Assembly: GCF_023657445.1 (NCBI RefSeq)
Contig: NZ_JAGTWY010000001.1
Coordinates: 3,472,001 to 3,536,000, forward strand
Direction of reading: 5' to 3'
Origin: Marinobacter sediminum
GTDB lineage: Bacteria; Pseudomonadota; Gammaproteobacteria; Pseudomonadales; Oleiphilaceae
DNA: 64,000 nucleotides
The notes under the pieces were generated by a model. The model searched no databases. It had not been told where the DNA came from and saw only the letters and a list, made by a program, of their open reading frames with translations. Position numbers and translations under genes: made by a program. Of the stretch, positions 52,490-60,873 are shown piece after piece; the first letter of the stretch is position 1, and each line of letters begins with the position of its first letter.

Positions 52490-53824
52490 CTAGAGGCGAA
52501 CGGCTACGCCCAGCGTGGCCGTTCGCCGATTGTAGTCGTAGCGAGCAATATTGCTGTTGTTTTGAACCAGCTGCATGTGCAGCAGCACTGAAACGGTGTT
52601 GTTTGTCCGGTACTCGCCATCAATCGAGAAAGTCAGCCGGTTATCTTCCCGGCGGACAATCCATAGGCCCTCCGGAACCTCCAGTCGATGGGGGGTTCGG
52701 TAATAATTGAAGCGGTAACTGGCAGATGTGCCGAGTTCCAGGGAGGCGGTAACGGCGTATCCGGCTCTCACTGCCAGGGTCTGGCCGAGCGGAGAAACGC
52801 TGAAATACTCAGTGCCGGTATCGATATTCCGGCGATCGTCATAGTCCAGCCGGTATTTCAGGCTTGCCCGCCATGAATCCAGTCGCGCCTTATAGCGGGT
52901 GGTCAGCCGGTAGTGCTGGCCGTCATAGGCCCGGTAACGGTCCGCGGCGGCCACCTGTTCTGCATCGAGAGAGACGAAACAGTAGGCGTTTTCGGTGCTG
53001 AAGGCGCAATCTGATTTCTGGAAAGTGGAACTGACGCGTGCGCGTTGTTCCCGAGACTGCCCGCCCTGCCAGAGCTGGTCGCCACCCAGCCCGAGACTCA
53101 GCCGATAGCTGCCGGGGGAATGGACGCCGGCAACGTTAAGGCGGACCAGGTGGGTGTTGAAGTCATCCTGCTTTTTATACTCACGGCCATAAAGTTGCAG
53201 ATCCGTTTTGATGGCCTGGTCACCGGAGCGAAACGGGTAGCCGGAGAGTGCGTTGACCGACTCGAGAAAAGCGCCGCCCAGGGAGCTGGCAACGCTGTCA
53301 GGGAAAAGGGCAATGTTGTCGTCGTATCCCGCCGACAGCGAGAGCAGGGCTTGCCATCGGTCGGGTGCCGGTGGCGCACCCAGCTTGGCAAGCTGGCCTC
53401 GGGCCAACTTGGACAGGTTGTCCTCACGGCTTGCCAGCGCCGCTTCGCGAAATGCCCCACGAGCTTTTTCGGTCTGATCCTGGGCCAGCGCAATCAGCCC
53501 AAGGTTGTAAAACGCCAGCGCCCGTTGGGGTGAGGAAAGCAACTGCTGAAACATGCCCTTGGCGCTGCTGTAGTCCTTCATCTTGAAGTAGAGGACACCG
53601 AGGTTATAGGTAAGTGCCCGCGACTCCATGCTCTCGGCGGCGGCCTCCAGTAACTCACGGGCGCGCTCCAGGTTGTTGTTCTGGAAGGCTTCGATACCAG
53701 CCCTGAATTTCTGCTTCGGCGATGACGAAGCGCTGGCCTGACCCGCGTTGGCGAACTGAACGCAGAGGCAAACCAGCAGGATCGTGATCAGTCGGTGGAA
53801 CAAACGCACTTTTCCTCGAGCCAC
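52490..53824 (-). CDS. TPR-repeat outer-membrane beta-barrel protein (Slam-like layout)
   Basis: 444 residues. N-terminal signal peptide (basic start, LITILLVCLCVQFA, cleavage near ANA-GQ). Residues about 35-150 are TPR repeats (FRAGIEAFQNNNLERARELLE, YNLGVLYFKMKDYSSAKGMF, ALAFYNLGLIALAQDQTEK). The rest (about 165-444) is an outer-membrane barrel with alternating aromatic strands, starting near SLSAGYDDNIALFP and ending in NNSNIARYDYNRRTATLGVAVRL with a C-terminal Leu/aromatic-like end. TPR plus C-terminal barrel is the layout of surface lipoprotein assembly modifiers (Slam). Last gene of the ECF sigma operon. Slam function is inference. Confidence 0.75.
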   Translation of the reverse strand: MARGKVRLFHRLITILLVCLCVQFANAGQASASSSPKQKFRAGIEAFQNNNLERARELLEAAAESMESRALTYNLGVLYFKMKDYSSAKGMFQQLLSSPQRALAFYNLGLIALAQDQTEKARGAFREAALASREDNLSKLARGQLAKLGAPPAPDRWQALLSLSAGYDDNIALFPDSVASSLGGAFLESVNALSGYPFRSGDQAIKTDLQLYGREYKKQDDFNTHLVRLNVAGVHSPGSYRLSLGLGGDQLWQGGQSREQRARVSSTFQKSDCAFSTENAYCFVSLDAEQVAAADRYRAYDGQHYRLTTRYKARLDSWRASLKYRLDYDDRRNIDTGTEYFSVSPLGQTLAVRAGYAVTASLELGTSASYRFNYYRTPHRLEVPEGLWIVRREDNRLTFSIDGEYRTNNTVSVLLHMQLVQNNSNIARYDYNRRTATLGVAVRL

Positions 53825-53840
53825 TCCAGTATTTCCGCGG

Positions 53841-54314
53841 CTACTGATTGGTTACGTTATCGAGCGTGGACTGGCTGTTGTTGAGCACGTCCAGGTCGGG
53901 ATTCAGCAGGTCACCATCTGTCGGTAATTCTGTACCCGGCAGTTCAATCCCTGGCAGGTCCGTACCCGGTTGCCCGGCTATCGGTGTTTCAAGCAGGTCT
54001 TCGCCGGGAAGCTCGGTGCCGAATGCATCACGGGTCTCGCGGGACTGCGAGGACACACCTTCTTCGAGATCCCAGGCCTCATTGGATAGCTCATTGGCAT
54101 CCAGTTGGTCCGGGCTTTCGGTGTCACTCAGGTCGTTGACCGACTCCGGTATCTGCATTTCCTGGACAAAAGCGTTGTCCAGCGCCTCTTCATCCGCAAC
54201 CATTCTCATGGTTACGTTGTAATCGTCTTCCGCCAACGCCATCGCTGGCGCCAGGCAAAAGCCAGAGAGCAGTATCCAGGCAAATCGACATTGTCTGGGG
54301 GTATTTGGGTTCAT
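53841..54314 (-). CDS. small acidic secreted protein with PG-rich repeat
   Basis: 157 residues, no family recognised. Signal peptide (CRFAWILLSGFCLAPAMALA, cleaved before EDD). The mature part is very acidic and low in complexity. Its second half has PGTDLPGIELPGTELP, four short repeats of (I/T)ELPG type. Likely disordered and periplasmic or exported. It overlaps the anti-sigma gene stop by 4 bp (ATGA) and is 16 bp before the TPR-barrel gene, so it is part of the operon. Confidence 0.8.
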   Translation of the reverse strand: MNPNTPRQCRFAWILLSGFCLAPAMALAEDDYNVTMRMVADEEALDNAFVQEMQIPESVNDLSDTESPDQLDANELSNEAWDLEEGVSSQSRETRDAFGTELPGEDLLETPIAGQPGTDLPGIELPGTELPTDGDLLNPDLDVLNNSQSTLDNVTNQ

Positions 54315-54973
54315 GACGATGGTTCCGTTTGCTTGCCAATATCCGTTCGGAAGGTTTTGCGTTTTTTGCCCTCGCCAAGATGCGCGACCAGCGTACCCTC
54401 ACCCGGGAATAGTATGTTCACCGGCAGTGCCAGCAGGTTGTCACCGGGCTTCAGGTTCACCTTCCAGCTAACCCGCTGTCGTCCGGGAAACGGTGTCAGC
54501 TCCATGTTGGGTGGCAGTTCCAGGGTCAGGGTCACGTCCTTCAGTGCTTCGGTTGACGTGAACGCAAGCCGAACCGTCTGTTGGGCTGAGTCCGAGGCTT
54601 CCAGCGCTAAAGGCTCTGCCTCTCCGGCGAACTCTGTGCCGGTTTGCGATGTCTGGGTGAACTGGGCGCCAATGAACACGCCGATCACCAGCGCTGCGGC
54701 CACCGCGCTACCCCAGACAGGCGTGCCCCAGCGACGCTGCCGGCCGGTGTGAGTCTTGCCCATGGCCTGGTCAAGAATCCGGGCCTCAAAATCAAAATCG
54801 GGTTCGGGAGTGCGGTCGTCGGCAATCTGCCGGGCAATAAAAGTCGCTGTCGAAAGGGCCTCGGCGCAGGAATCACAGGATGCGGCGTGCCCGCGCATCT
54901 GGCTCAGGGTGGCCTCAGTAATTTCATCGGCCGCCAAGGCATCCACATTGTTTTTGAATTCACTGCAGTTCAT
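54311..54973 (-). CDS. membrane anti-sigma factor (zf-HC2 type)
   Basis: 220 residues from the ATG at 54973 (GAGGTG site); a longer frame to 55054 exists but would overlap the sigma gene. N-terminal zinc anti-sigma domain: Cys3, then H-x3-C-x2-C in RGHAASCDSCAEAL. One membrane helix around residues 85-105 (GSAVAAALVIGVFIGAQ). The periplasmic C-terminal domain is beta-rich (LTLELPPNMELTPFPGRQRV). It should hold the ECF sigma factor at the membrane and release it on an envelope signal. 10 bp after the sigma gene. Confidence 0.88.
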   Translation of the reverse strand: MNCSEFKNNVDALAADEITEATLSQMRGHAASCDSCAEALSTATFIARQIADDRTPEPDFDFEARILDQAMGKTHTGRQRRWGTPVWGSAVAAALVIGVFIGAQFTQTSQTGTEFAGEAEPLALEASDSAQQTVRLAFTSTEALKDVTLTLELPPNMELTPFPGRQRVSWKVNLKPGDNLLALPVNILFPGEGTLVAHLGEGKKRKTFRTDIGKQTEPSS

Positions 54974-54983
54974 TGCATTCACC

Positions 54984-55592
54984 TCATTGGCAGCCACGTT
55001 GTTGCTCTTCAAAAGGTTCCATTTCCTCCTGCAATTTTGTCCGGAGCAGGGCACGCACCCGGTGCAGTCTGGATTTTATGGTGCCTAACGGCACATCCAG
55101 AACCTCGGAAATGTCCTCCTGGCGCCAGCCCTCGGAGTCGTGCAGTAGCAACAGGGTTCTCTGGTCAGGCTGCAGTTCGCCGACCAGCCGACGCAGGATC
55201 GCACTTCGCCTGTGGTTGTCAGTATGGGTCATGGGGTCAAGTTCAGGCCCGGGCAGGGTTTCCAGAAATGAGGTCTGCTGATCCGGCCGGTCCAGTGCAC
55301 TGGCGCTGGTTTCGCGGCCAGCTGGGCGCTTGCGCACATTGTCCACAAACTGTCGATACAGAACCCGGTGCAACCAGGGGCGAAGTTCGTCAACACGCTC
55401 CAGTTCGTCCACTTTCGGGAACAGCTTTGTCACCACATCCTGAACCAGGTCCTCGGCATCGTGCTGGCTGCCGGTCAACCGGTAGGCAAAGGTATGCAGT
55501 GGTCTCAGATGCGGATAGACCAGGCGTTCAAAACGTTTTGACTTGGACTGGCGAAACGGAAGCAAGGCCAAATGAGTACCCCTGATAATCAC
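54984..55592 (-). CDS. ECF RNA polymerase sigma factor
   Basis: 202 residues with region 2 (YPHLRPLHTFAYRLTGSQHDAEDLVQDVVTKLF, given in pieces: LTGSQHDAEDLVQDV) and region 4 (LQPDQRTLLLLHDSEGWRQ then EVLDVPLGTIKSRLHR, the helix-turn-helix). Lacks regions 1 and 3, as ECF factors do. The only early start codon is GTG at 55592, whose ribosome site is poor; a TTG a few codons in is possible. First gene of the operon with its anti-sigma factor, so autoregulation is expected. Likely targets include the divergent lipase gene. Confidence 0.92.
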   Translation of the reverse strand: MIIRGTHLALLPFRQSKSKRFERLVYPHLRPLHTFAYRLTGSQHDAEDLVQDVVTKLFPKVDELERVDELRPWLHRVLYRQFVDNVRKRPAGRETSASALDRPDQQTSFLETLPGPELDPMTHTDNHRRSAILRRLVGELQPDQRTLLLLHDSEGWRQEDISEVLDVPLGTIKSRLHRVRALLRTKLQEEMEPFEEQQRGCQ

Positions 55593-55769
55593 CTTGCACT
55601 GTGAGAGTGCTTCAGGACTTTTCTGATTTTTATCATATTTTCTAGTCTACCAGCGCACGCAGTCGGCGGGTATGTCGCGATTGTAAAAAAAAGAACGGAA
55701 AATAATGTCTATAAATCAGCGGCTTAAATTCCTGCTGCCAATTTTTTTGGAAAATTACCCTGCGACTTT

Positions 55770-55796
55770 GGAACCTTCGCAATTAGACCTACGTGG
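55770..55796 (+). promoter_or_regulatory. ECF-type promoter for the lipase gene
   Basis: GGAAC (55770-55774), 17-bp spacer, CGTGG (55792-55796), about 60 bp before the lipase ATG. GGAAC is the usual -35 of ECF promoters, while the -10 is only partly like CGTC/TCTGA. A second copy for the sigma operon itself was not found in the 261-bp divergent region. Confidence 0.4.
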
Positions 55797-55853
55797 AGGG
55801 CAGCTAAAGGCGATGGACATGCCGAACTACAAGAAACCAAAAGGTGACAGAGT

Positions 55854-58829
55854 ATGCTTATTCGCAACGTATTGTTCACTGCCCTATCGGCAGCCGCAGT
55901 AGGTCTGACAGGCTGTCTGGACAGCAGCAGCCAGACTCAGAAGAATGCCAGCCCCGACTATCAGATCAATAGTGGTCTGATTGAGCGCGGCACCCACCCG
56001 TTGTTTGATCCGCTGGAAACCGAGTTCGTCATTCCAAGCGATGCCCTGTTTTTCCTGAGCGAAGTTGACGATGGCACCATGCTGAACGGCACCGATCCCG
56101 CCAATCCGGTGACCCAGGGCATCGGATTCCTGGACGGTGCTTCAGTGTTGGCGCCCATTGATATCAAGATCAGCGCCAGCCTTGATGACCAGCAGACCCT
56201 TGATGCCCGTGATTTTGTCGAAGTCGATGGCCAGGTAGTGCCGAATCCCGATCAGAATGTGTTCCTGATCCCTGTTGAGTATGCCGGTGGTGATGCGCTT
56301 CAGCCGCTGGATGCGGAAGCACCGGGCCTGACGCCTGCGGCCCGTTATCGTCAGGCACTGCGCCTGCGGGAGCAGGGTGATACCACAGCCGCTGACGCCA
56401 TCTTCAGCGACCTGCTGGCGGAGAAGGTCCGGGTTGAACTGCTGGACATCGACGGCGGGCTGAACAACCTCGTCCGGGTATTGCCCCTGACGCCTCTGGC
56501 GGCAAAAACACAGTATGTTCTGGCCCTGACCAACGACCTTGTTGATGCCAATGGCGAGCCGCTGGTTGGCTCACCGGCCTATCAGTCTGTCGCCGACCCG
56601 GCACAGACACTGTCGAATGCCGGCTTTCAGCCGTTCCGGGATGCTATGCTGCCGGCTCGAAACCTGGCCGCCGATTACTTTGATTTCAAGAGGGAATTTC
56701 CCGAGGCAACCGGTTTCACCTCCGGCTTTGACGATGTGGTTTACACCACCGCGATCACCACTACAGCGGTGGAGGATGTGATTCTTGCCAACGCCGCACC
56801 GGTTACCTATTACCGTTCCATGTTGGCTACTGCCCAGCGCCAGCAGGAACTCGGCAAGCTGGTGGGTGGCGTTTACAACCTCAGTGACCAGCCTCTGGGT
56901 GAGGGCGCAAGCGATGAAGAGTCCAGCCTTAACTCGGCGCTTTACGCCACTCTGACAGACCCGGGTTTCCGCCTGTATGACGAAGATCTGGCAACCATTC
57001 TGATGGACGCCAACGGCAATGGAACCACCGTTCGGTATGGCGATGTTGTTGCGGATGCCGAGGCCGATCGCCGCATCGCGCATATGGTTCAGGTGGCGAC
57101 TGCCCTGGCAACCGACGCCAGTATGGATGTTGATAGCCAGGCCCAGACTCTGGCCGCTGCCGCCGAGACGGTGGTCGATACGCCCAAGCCTCGCCCGGTT
57201 AACGTGTTCAGCCAGCGTGATGGAGGCGATGTCAACGAGGCGCTGGCACAGGAAGTGGCCGGTACGCCCCTGAATATTCATGTCTACGAGGGCGAGATTA
57301 CCCTGCCCTATTTTCAGGCCGTGCCAGCCGAGGGCGACGGTTCCAGGCTGCAGAGCGAAAGCTGGGTGCCGGCCGATTTCTCGGACGACGCCTCCCTCAG
57401 TGCGGCGCCCTCTGACCGGATCACTTACCGGTTCCCGTTCGCGGGCAAGGTCGCTGATACCACCGTGCCACTTGTCGTTGCGGCCCCGGATACCGATAAC
57501 CTGACCATTGCCGGCCAGCAGCCCGTAAACGGGTATCCGGTTATCATCTATCAACATGCCGTGACCACCGACCGCTCCGCCATCTTGCCCATGGCGACGG
57601 CAGCCGGGCTGCTTTGCGCGGACCCCGCCAACGGTCACGACTGTTTTGTGACCATTGGTATCGATCAGCCACTGCACGGCATCTTTGGTGAGGGCACCGT
57701 TGGTCTTAACCCCATCACGTCCCAGGACGGCGCCTCGGCGGAAGCCACGGAGCGTCATTTCGGTTTTGCCGCGGATTCGAACCTCGACGCCGTGCCTGCC
57801 GGGGAGCTGGAAGCGCCGGAATCCGGCAGCCTGTTTCTGAACTTCGCCAACTACGCCAACACCCGCGACAACATGCGCCAGGGTGCTCTCGATCTGCTGA
57901 ATGTGAACGCGTCGCTGCAGGCTATTGAGGATGCGATCAACGCGTGCGCGGATTGCCCCCAGACACTGAACCTGGATCCGAACCGGGTCTACTTCCTGAC
58001 CCATTCCCTGAGTGGCATGGGAGGCGCCGCCTTCCCCCATGTCAACAATGCGGCAATCGATGCGGGTAATACCGACCTCCATCCGGTTACGGCGTCCAAC
58101 TTCCTGAATACCGGGGGAGGCTTCACCCGCCTGGTGGAGAACTCACCGTCCATCGCGCCGCGTGTGTTGCCAGGCCTTGATGCAGCCTCCGATGGTGTTC
58201 TGGCTCAGGGCCGGACCGAGCTAAACATCTATTTCAATGTCTTCCAGGGCTTGCTGGATTCTGCCGATCCCACCGCCTTCGCACCCCTATACGACTCTGA
58301 GCAGATACTGCTGACTGAGATTGTCGGGGTTTCCGATGACGCTGGCCGTCCTACGGACGACACGGTCCCCAACGCCGCAGACCCTCTGCTGTACCCGCTC
58401 GGACCGCTGGCAACCACAATTCCGGAAACCGGTTTTGTGATCCAGGGCGAGAACATGCCACTGGCGGGAACGGATCCATTGGCCGCGGCCATGGCAGCCG
58501 AGTCCACTCCGTTGGCTGCAGGCTCGCCCTACATTACCCGCTATCTGGAAGGCTCCCACGGCAACCCGATTTCTGCTGGCCAGAAGAGCGCGGATAGCTT
58601 CTCCTCCCGAGCCGTCTTCGACGAAATGGTTTTCCAGATGTTGACGCTGTTTACCGGGGACGATCCGGTCACGGTCAACAATCCCTGCGTCGTCAAGGAT
58701 GCGGATGCATCCGGTACCGACTGCTCGGCCGAGGGCAGTACCGATTCCGGCGATGGTAGTGGTTCAAGTGGTGACGGCGGCGGGGACCAATCCGGTGGTG
58801 GTCTCGTGGATGGTGGTCTGCCGATCTGA
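55854..58829 (+). CDS. large surface lipoprotein, lipase/lysophospholipase (VolA/Pla-1 type)
   Basis: 991 residues. Lipoprotein signal ends in lipobox GLTGC (Cys22); Asp follows at +2, which favours neither simple retention nor export in all species. The N-terminal half is that of bacterial lipase N-terminal-domain proteins (RVELLDIDGGLNNLVRVLPLTPL, LTNDLVDANGEPL). The alpha/beta hydrolase part has GYPVIIYQHAVTTDRSAIL and the nucleophile elbow FLTHSLSGMGG with Ser718, where Thr replaces the first Gly of GxSxG. The end is a Gly/Ser-rich low-complexity tail. Vibrio VolA and Pla-1 are outer-membrane lysophospholipases. Start has AAGGTGACAG. Divergent from the ECF operon. Confidence 0.8.
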   Translation: MLIRNVLFTALSAAAVGLTGCLDSSSQTQKNASPDYQINSGLIERGTHPLFDPLETEFVIPSDALFFLSEVDDGTMLNGTDPANPVTQGIGFLDGASVLAPIDIKISASLDDQQTLDARDFVEVDGQVVPNPDQNVFLIPVEYAGGDALQPLDAEAPGLTPAARYRQALRLREQGDTTAADAIFSDLLAEKVRVELLDIDGGLNNLVRVLPLTPLAAKTQYVLALTNDLVDANGEPLVGSPAYQSVADPAQTLSNAGFQPFRDAMLPARNLAADYFDFKREFPEATGFTSGFDDVVYTTAITTTAVEDVILANAAPVTYYRSMLATAQRQQELGKLVGGVYNLSDQPLGEGASDEESSLNSALYATLTDPGFRLYDEDLATILMDANGNGTTVRYGDVVADAEADRRIAHMVQVATALATDASMDVDSQAQTLAAAAETVVDTPKPRPVNVFSQRDGGDVNEALAQEVAGTPLNIHVYEGEITLPYFQAVPAEGDGSRLQSESWVPADFSDDASLSAAPSDRITYRFPFAGKVADTTVPLVVAAPDTDNLTIAGQQPVNGYPVIIYQHAVTTDRSAILPMATAAGLLCADPANGHDCFVTIGIDQPLHGIFGEGTVGLNPITSQDGASAEATERHFGFAADSNLDAVPAGELEAPESGSLFLNFANYANTRDNMRQGALDLLNVNASLQAIEDAINACADCPQTLNLDPNRVYFLTHSLSGMGGAAFPHVNNAAIDAGNTDLHPVTASNFLNTGGGFTRLVENSPSIAPRVLPGLDAASDGVLAQGRTELNIYFNVFQGLLDSADPTAFAPLYDSEQILLTEIVGVSDDAGRPTDDTVPNAADPLLYPLGPLATTIPETGFVIQGENMPLAGTDPLAAAMAAESTPLAAGSPYITRYLEGSHGNPISAGQKSADSFSSRAVFDEMVFQMLTLFTGDDPVTVNNPCVVKDADASGTDCSAEGSTDSGDGSGSSGDGGGDQSGGGLVDGGLPI

Positions 58830-58838
58830 TCCCGATCC

Positions 58839-58862
58839 GGCATCCCGGGCAACCGGGGTGCC
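58839..58862 (+). other. stable GCAA-loop hairpin after the lipase gene
   Basis: 10-bp stem (GGCATCCCGG with CCGGGGTGCC, one G-U) capped by a GNRA tetraloop (GCAA). No U-tract, so more likely an mRNA stabiliser or operon processing site than a terminator. Confidence 0.5.
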
Positions 58863-58898
58863 ACCCGAATTCCCTCTGATATTAAGTAAATCATGGCG

Positions 58899-58926
58899 TT
58901 AGCCTCGCCACACGGGGAGGCTTTGC
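58899..58926 (+). terminator. weak terminator-like hairpin before DUF1302
   Basis: AGCCTC/GAGGCT arms with inner CC/GG, followed by TTT only. Could give partial termination between the lipase and the DUF1302 gene. Confidence 0.35.
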
Positions 58927-58949
58927 CTAAAACTTGCGGAGCAAACGCA

Positions 58950-60842
58950 ATGACAACAAGAAACTCCACATTGTCCAGGCTGGCTCGCCCGGCACTGGCG
59001 TTGCAACTGGCCTGCCTTTCCACGTCGGCTTTGGCTTTTGACTTCGACGTCTACGAGATTGATGCCTCATTCAGCACTACCCTGACTGCCGGCATCGCCT
59101 ACCGCCTCGAAGACCAGGACAAGGACCTGATCTCACAGGGTAACCTGGGTCAGGAGTTTGCATTCAGTGACACGGGGGCATCCTCTAATAACTTCGATGA
59201 CGGCAACCTGAATTTTGAGAAGGGTGAGCCGTACTCCCAGATCCTTCGCGGTCGCAGTGAACTGTTCCTGGATTATGCGCCGGACAGTGACACCCTGACC
59301 CGCGTTGGTGCTCTGGTGCGCGGCAGTTATTACTATGACTACGAGCTCAAGGATAATCCCCGGGCTGTGGATCCAGTGGGCCAGCGCCGTGAGCTGAATG
59401 AGGAGGCCAGGGACAATGCGGCGGGAGCAGACCTGCTTGACGCCTACGTTTTCACCGACTGGTATTTTGGCGATACCCCGGTGTCCATTCGTTATGGTCG
59501 TCAGGTAGCCAACTGGGGCGAAAGCACCTTTATTCTTGGCGGCATCAACGCGGTGAATCCGATTGACGTTCCGGCCTTCCGGGCTCCGGGTGCGGAACTG
59601 AAGGACGTACTTCTGCCGGTCGAGATGCTGTACACCTCGGTTGGCATTACGCCGGAAGTGACTATCGAAGCCTTTGTCCAAACCGACTGGCAGCCATTCC
59701 GGATCGATGATTGTGGCACGTTCTTCTCTTCGGCCGATGTTGCCGCCGATGGTTGCGGACCGGTTCTGCTCGCCGGCCAGGTCCCGGACTCCCAGGCGCT
59801 GGCCGAGGGATTTGTCTCTCCCCGACTGGGTGACAGGGAACCCGGTGACAAGGATCAGTTCGGCGTTGCCGCCCGCTGGTTTGTGACCGACCTGGATGCC
59901 GAACTCGGTCTGTTTTACACCCGTTATCACAGCCGCTTGCCCTACATCAGTGGCGTGGTTAATAACCCGGAGTCGCCAGAGGCAAACCAGTTCAACGACC
60001 CGAGCAAGCCATTTTCCCGCTTCCCGAGTTATTTCATCGAGTACCCCAAGGGCATCGACCTTTTAGGTATGAGTATCAACACCACACTGCCCACCGGCAC
60101 CTCACTGGGCGCGGAATACAGCTTTCGCCCGAACATGCCGATCCAGTGGAACACGTTTGAGCTGATCTATGGGGGGCTTCAGCAGCGCGGCCCGGACGGC
60201 CAGGTGGTCAGCAAACTGGAACAGCGCGAGCGGGCCAGGGGCGGTAACTATGCAGGCGACGCTGTGGATGGTTATGACCGCTTCAAGGTCTCCCAGGCCC
60301 AGGCGACCGCAATTCACTTTATTGACCGCGTGATGGGCGCAGCCCGCTTCATCATCGTTGGCGAGATCGGTGCGACCTACATTCACGAATTGCCCGGCAA
60401 GTCTGAGGCTCGTTACGGCCGCTCCGGTATCTACGGTGTTGGCCCGGTTCCGCTGGATGGCGCAAATTTCACCGGCGATTACTGCAGCCAGGGCACTGAC
60501 GACAATCCGCGCCTCAACATTAACGCCAGCAACTGCCGCGGTGACGGCTTCACCACGTCTTTCTCCTGGGGCTATCGGACCCTGTTTGTCTGGGACTATC
60601 CCGATGCAGTGGCGGGCGTGAATCTGCGACCAAAACTGTTCTGGACCCACGATGTGAAAGGGTATGCGCCGGATCCCGGTGGCAACTTTAAAGAAGGCAA
60701 CAAGTCCTTGGGACTGGGCCTCGAAGCTACGTACCAGAACGCCTACAAGGCGAACATCAGTTACACCAATTACTTCGGCGGCGATTACAACGTTACCAAT
60801 GACCGGGACTTTATCGCCGCCTCCATTTCCTATTCCTTTTAA
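58950..60842 (+). CDS. DUF1302 family outer-membrane protein
   Basis: 630 residues from the ATG at 58950 (GGAG site). Signal peptide (basic TTRNSTLSRLARPALAL, cleaved near ALA-FD). The rest is beta-rich, with repeated Tyr/Phe strands and landmarks YRLEDQDKDLISQGN, VSIRYGRQVANWGES, NAVNPIDVPAFRAPG, and a C-terminal aromatic end (AASISYSF) as in outer-membrane barrels. Its function is unknown. It is regularly encoded with DUF1329, as here 31 bp upstream of it. An upstream in-frame ATG at 58893 is unlikely. Confidence 0.88.
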   Translation: MTTRNSTLSRLARPALALQLACLSTSALAFDFDVYEIDASFSTTLTAGIAYRLEDQDKDLISQGNLGQEFAFSDTGASSNNFDDGNLNFEKGEPYSQILRGRSELFLDYAPDSDTLTRVGALVRGSYYYDYELKDNPRAVDPVGQRRELNEEARDNAAGADLLDAYVFTDWYFGDTPVSIRYGRQVANWGESTFILGGINAVNPIDVPAFRAPGAELKDVLLPVEMLYTSVGITPEVTIEAFVQTDWQPFRIDDCGTFFSSADVAADGCGPVLLAGQVPDSQALAEGFVSPRLGDREPGDKDQFGVAARWFVTDLDAELGLFYTRYHSRLPYISGVVNNPESPEANQFNDPSKPFSRFPSYFIEYPKGIDLLGMSINTTLPTGTSLGAEYSFRPNMPIQWNTFELIYGGLQQRGPDGQVVSKLEQRERARGGNYAGDAVDGYDRFKVSQAQATAIHFIDRVMGAARFIIVGEIGATYIHELPGKSEARYGRSGIYGVGPVPLDGANFTGDYCSQGTDDNPRLNINASNCRGDGFTTSFSWGYRTLFVWDYPDAVAGVNLRPKLFWTHDVKGYAPDPGGNFKEGNKSLGLGLEATYQNAYKANISYTNYFGGDYNVTNDRDFIAASISYSF

Positions 60843-60873
60843 CGAACATCTGACCTGACAGGAGCGATTCTCC

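Noticed and set aside
56571..58082. 503-codon open frame on the minus strand inside the lipase gene
   Set aside because: It is the shadow of a high-GC coding strand; no ribosome site, signal or family pattern, while the plus-strand lipase is clear.
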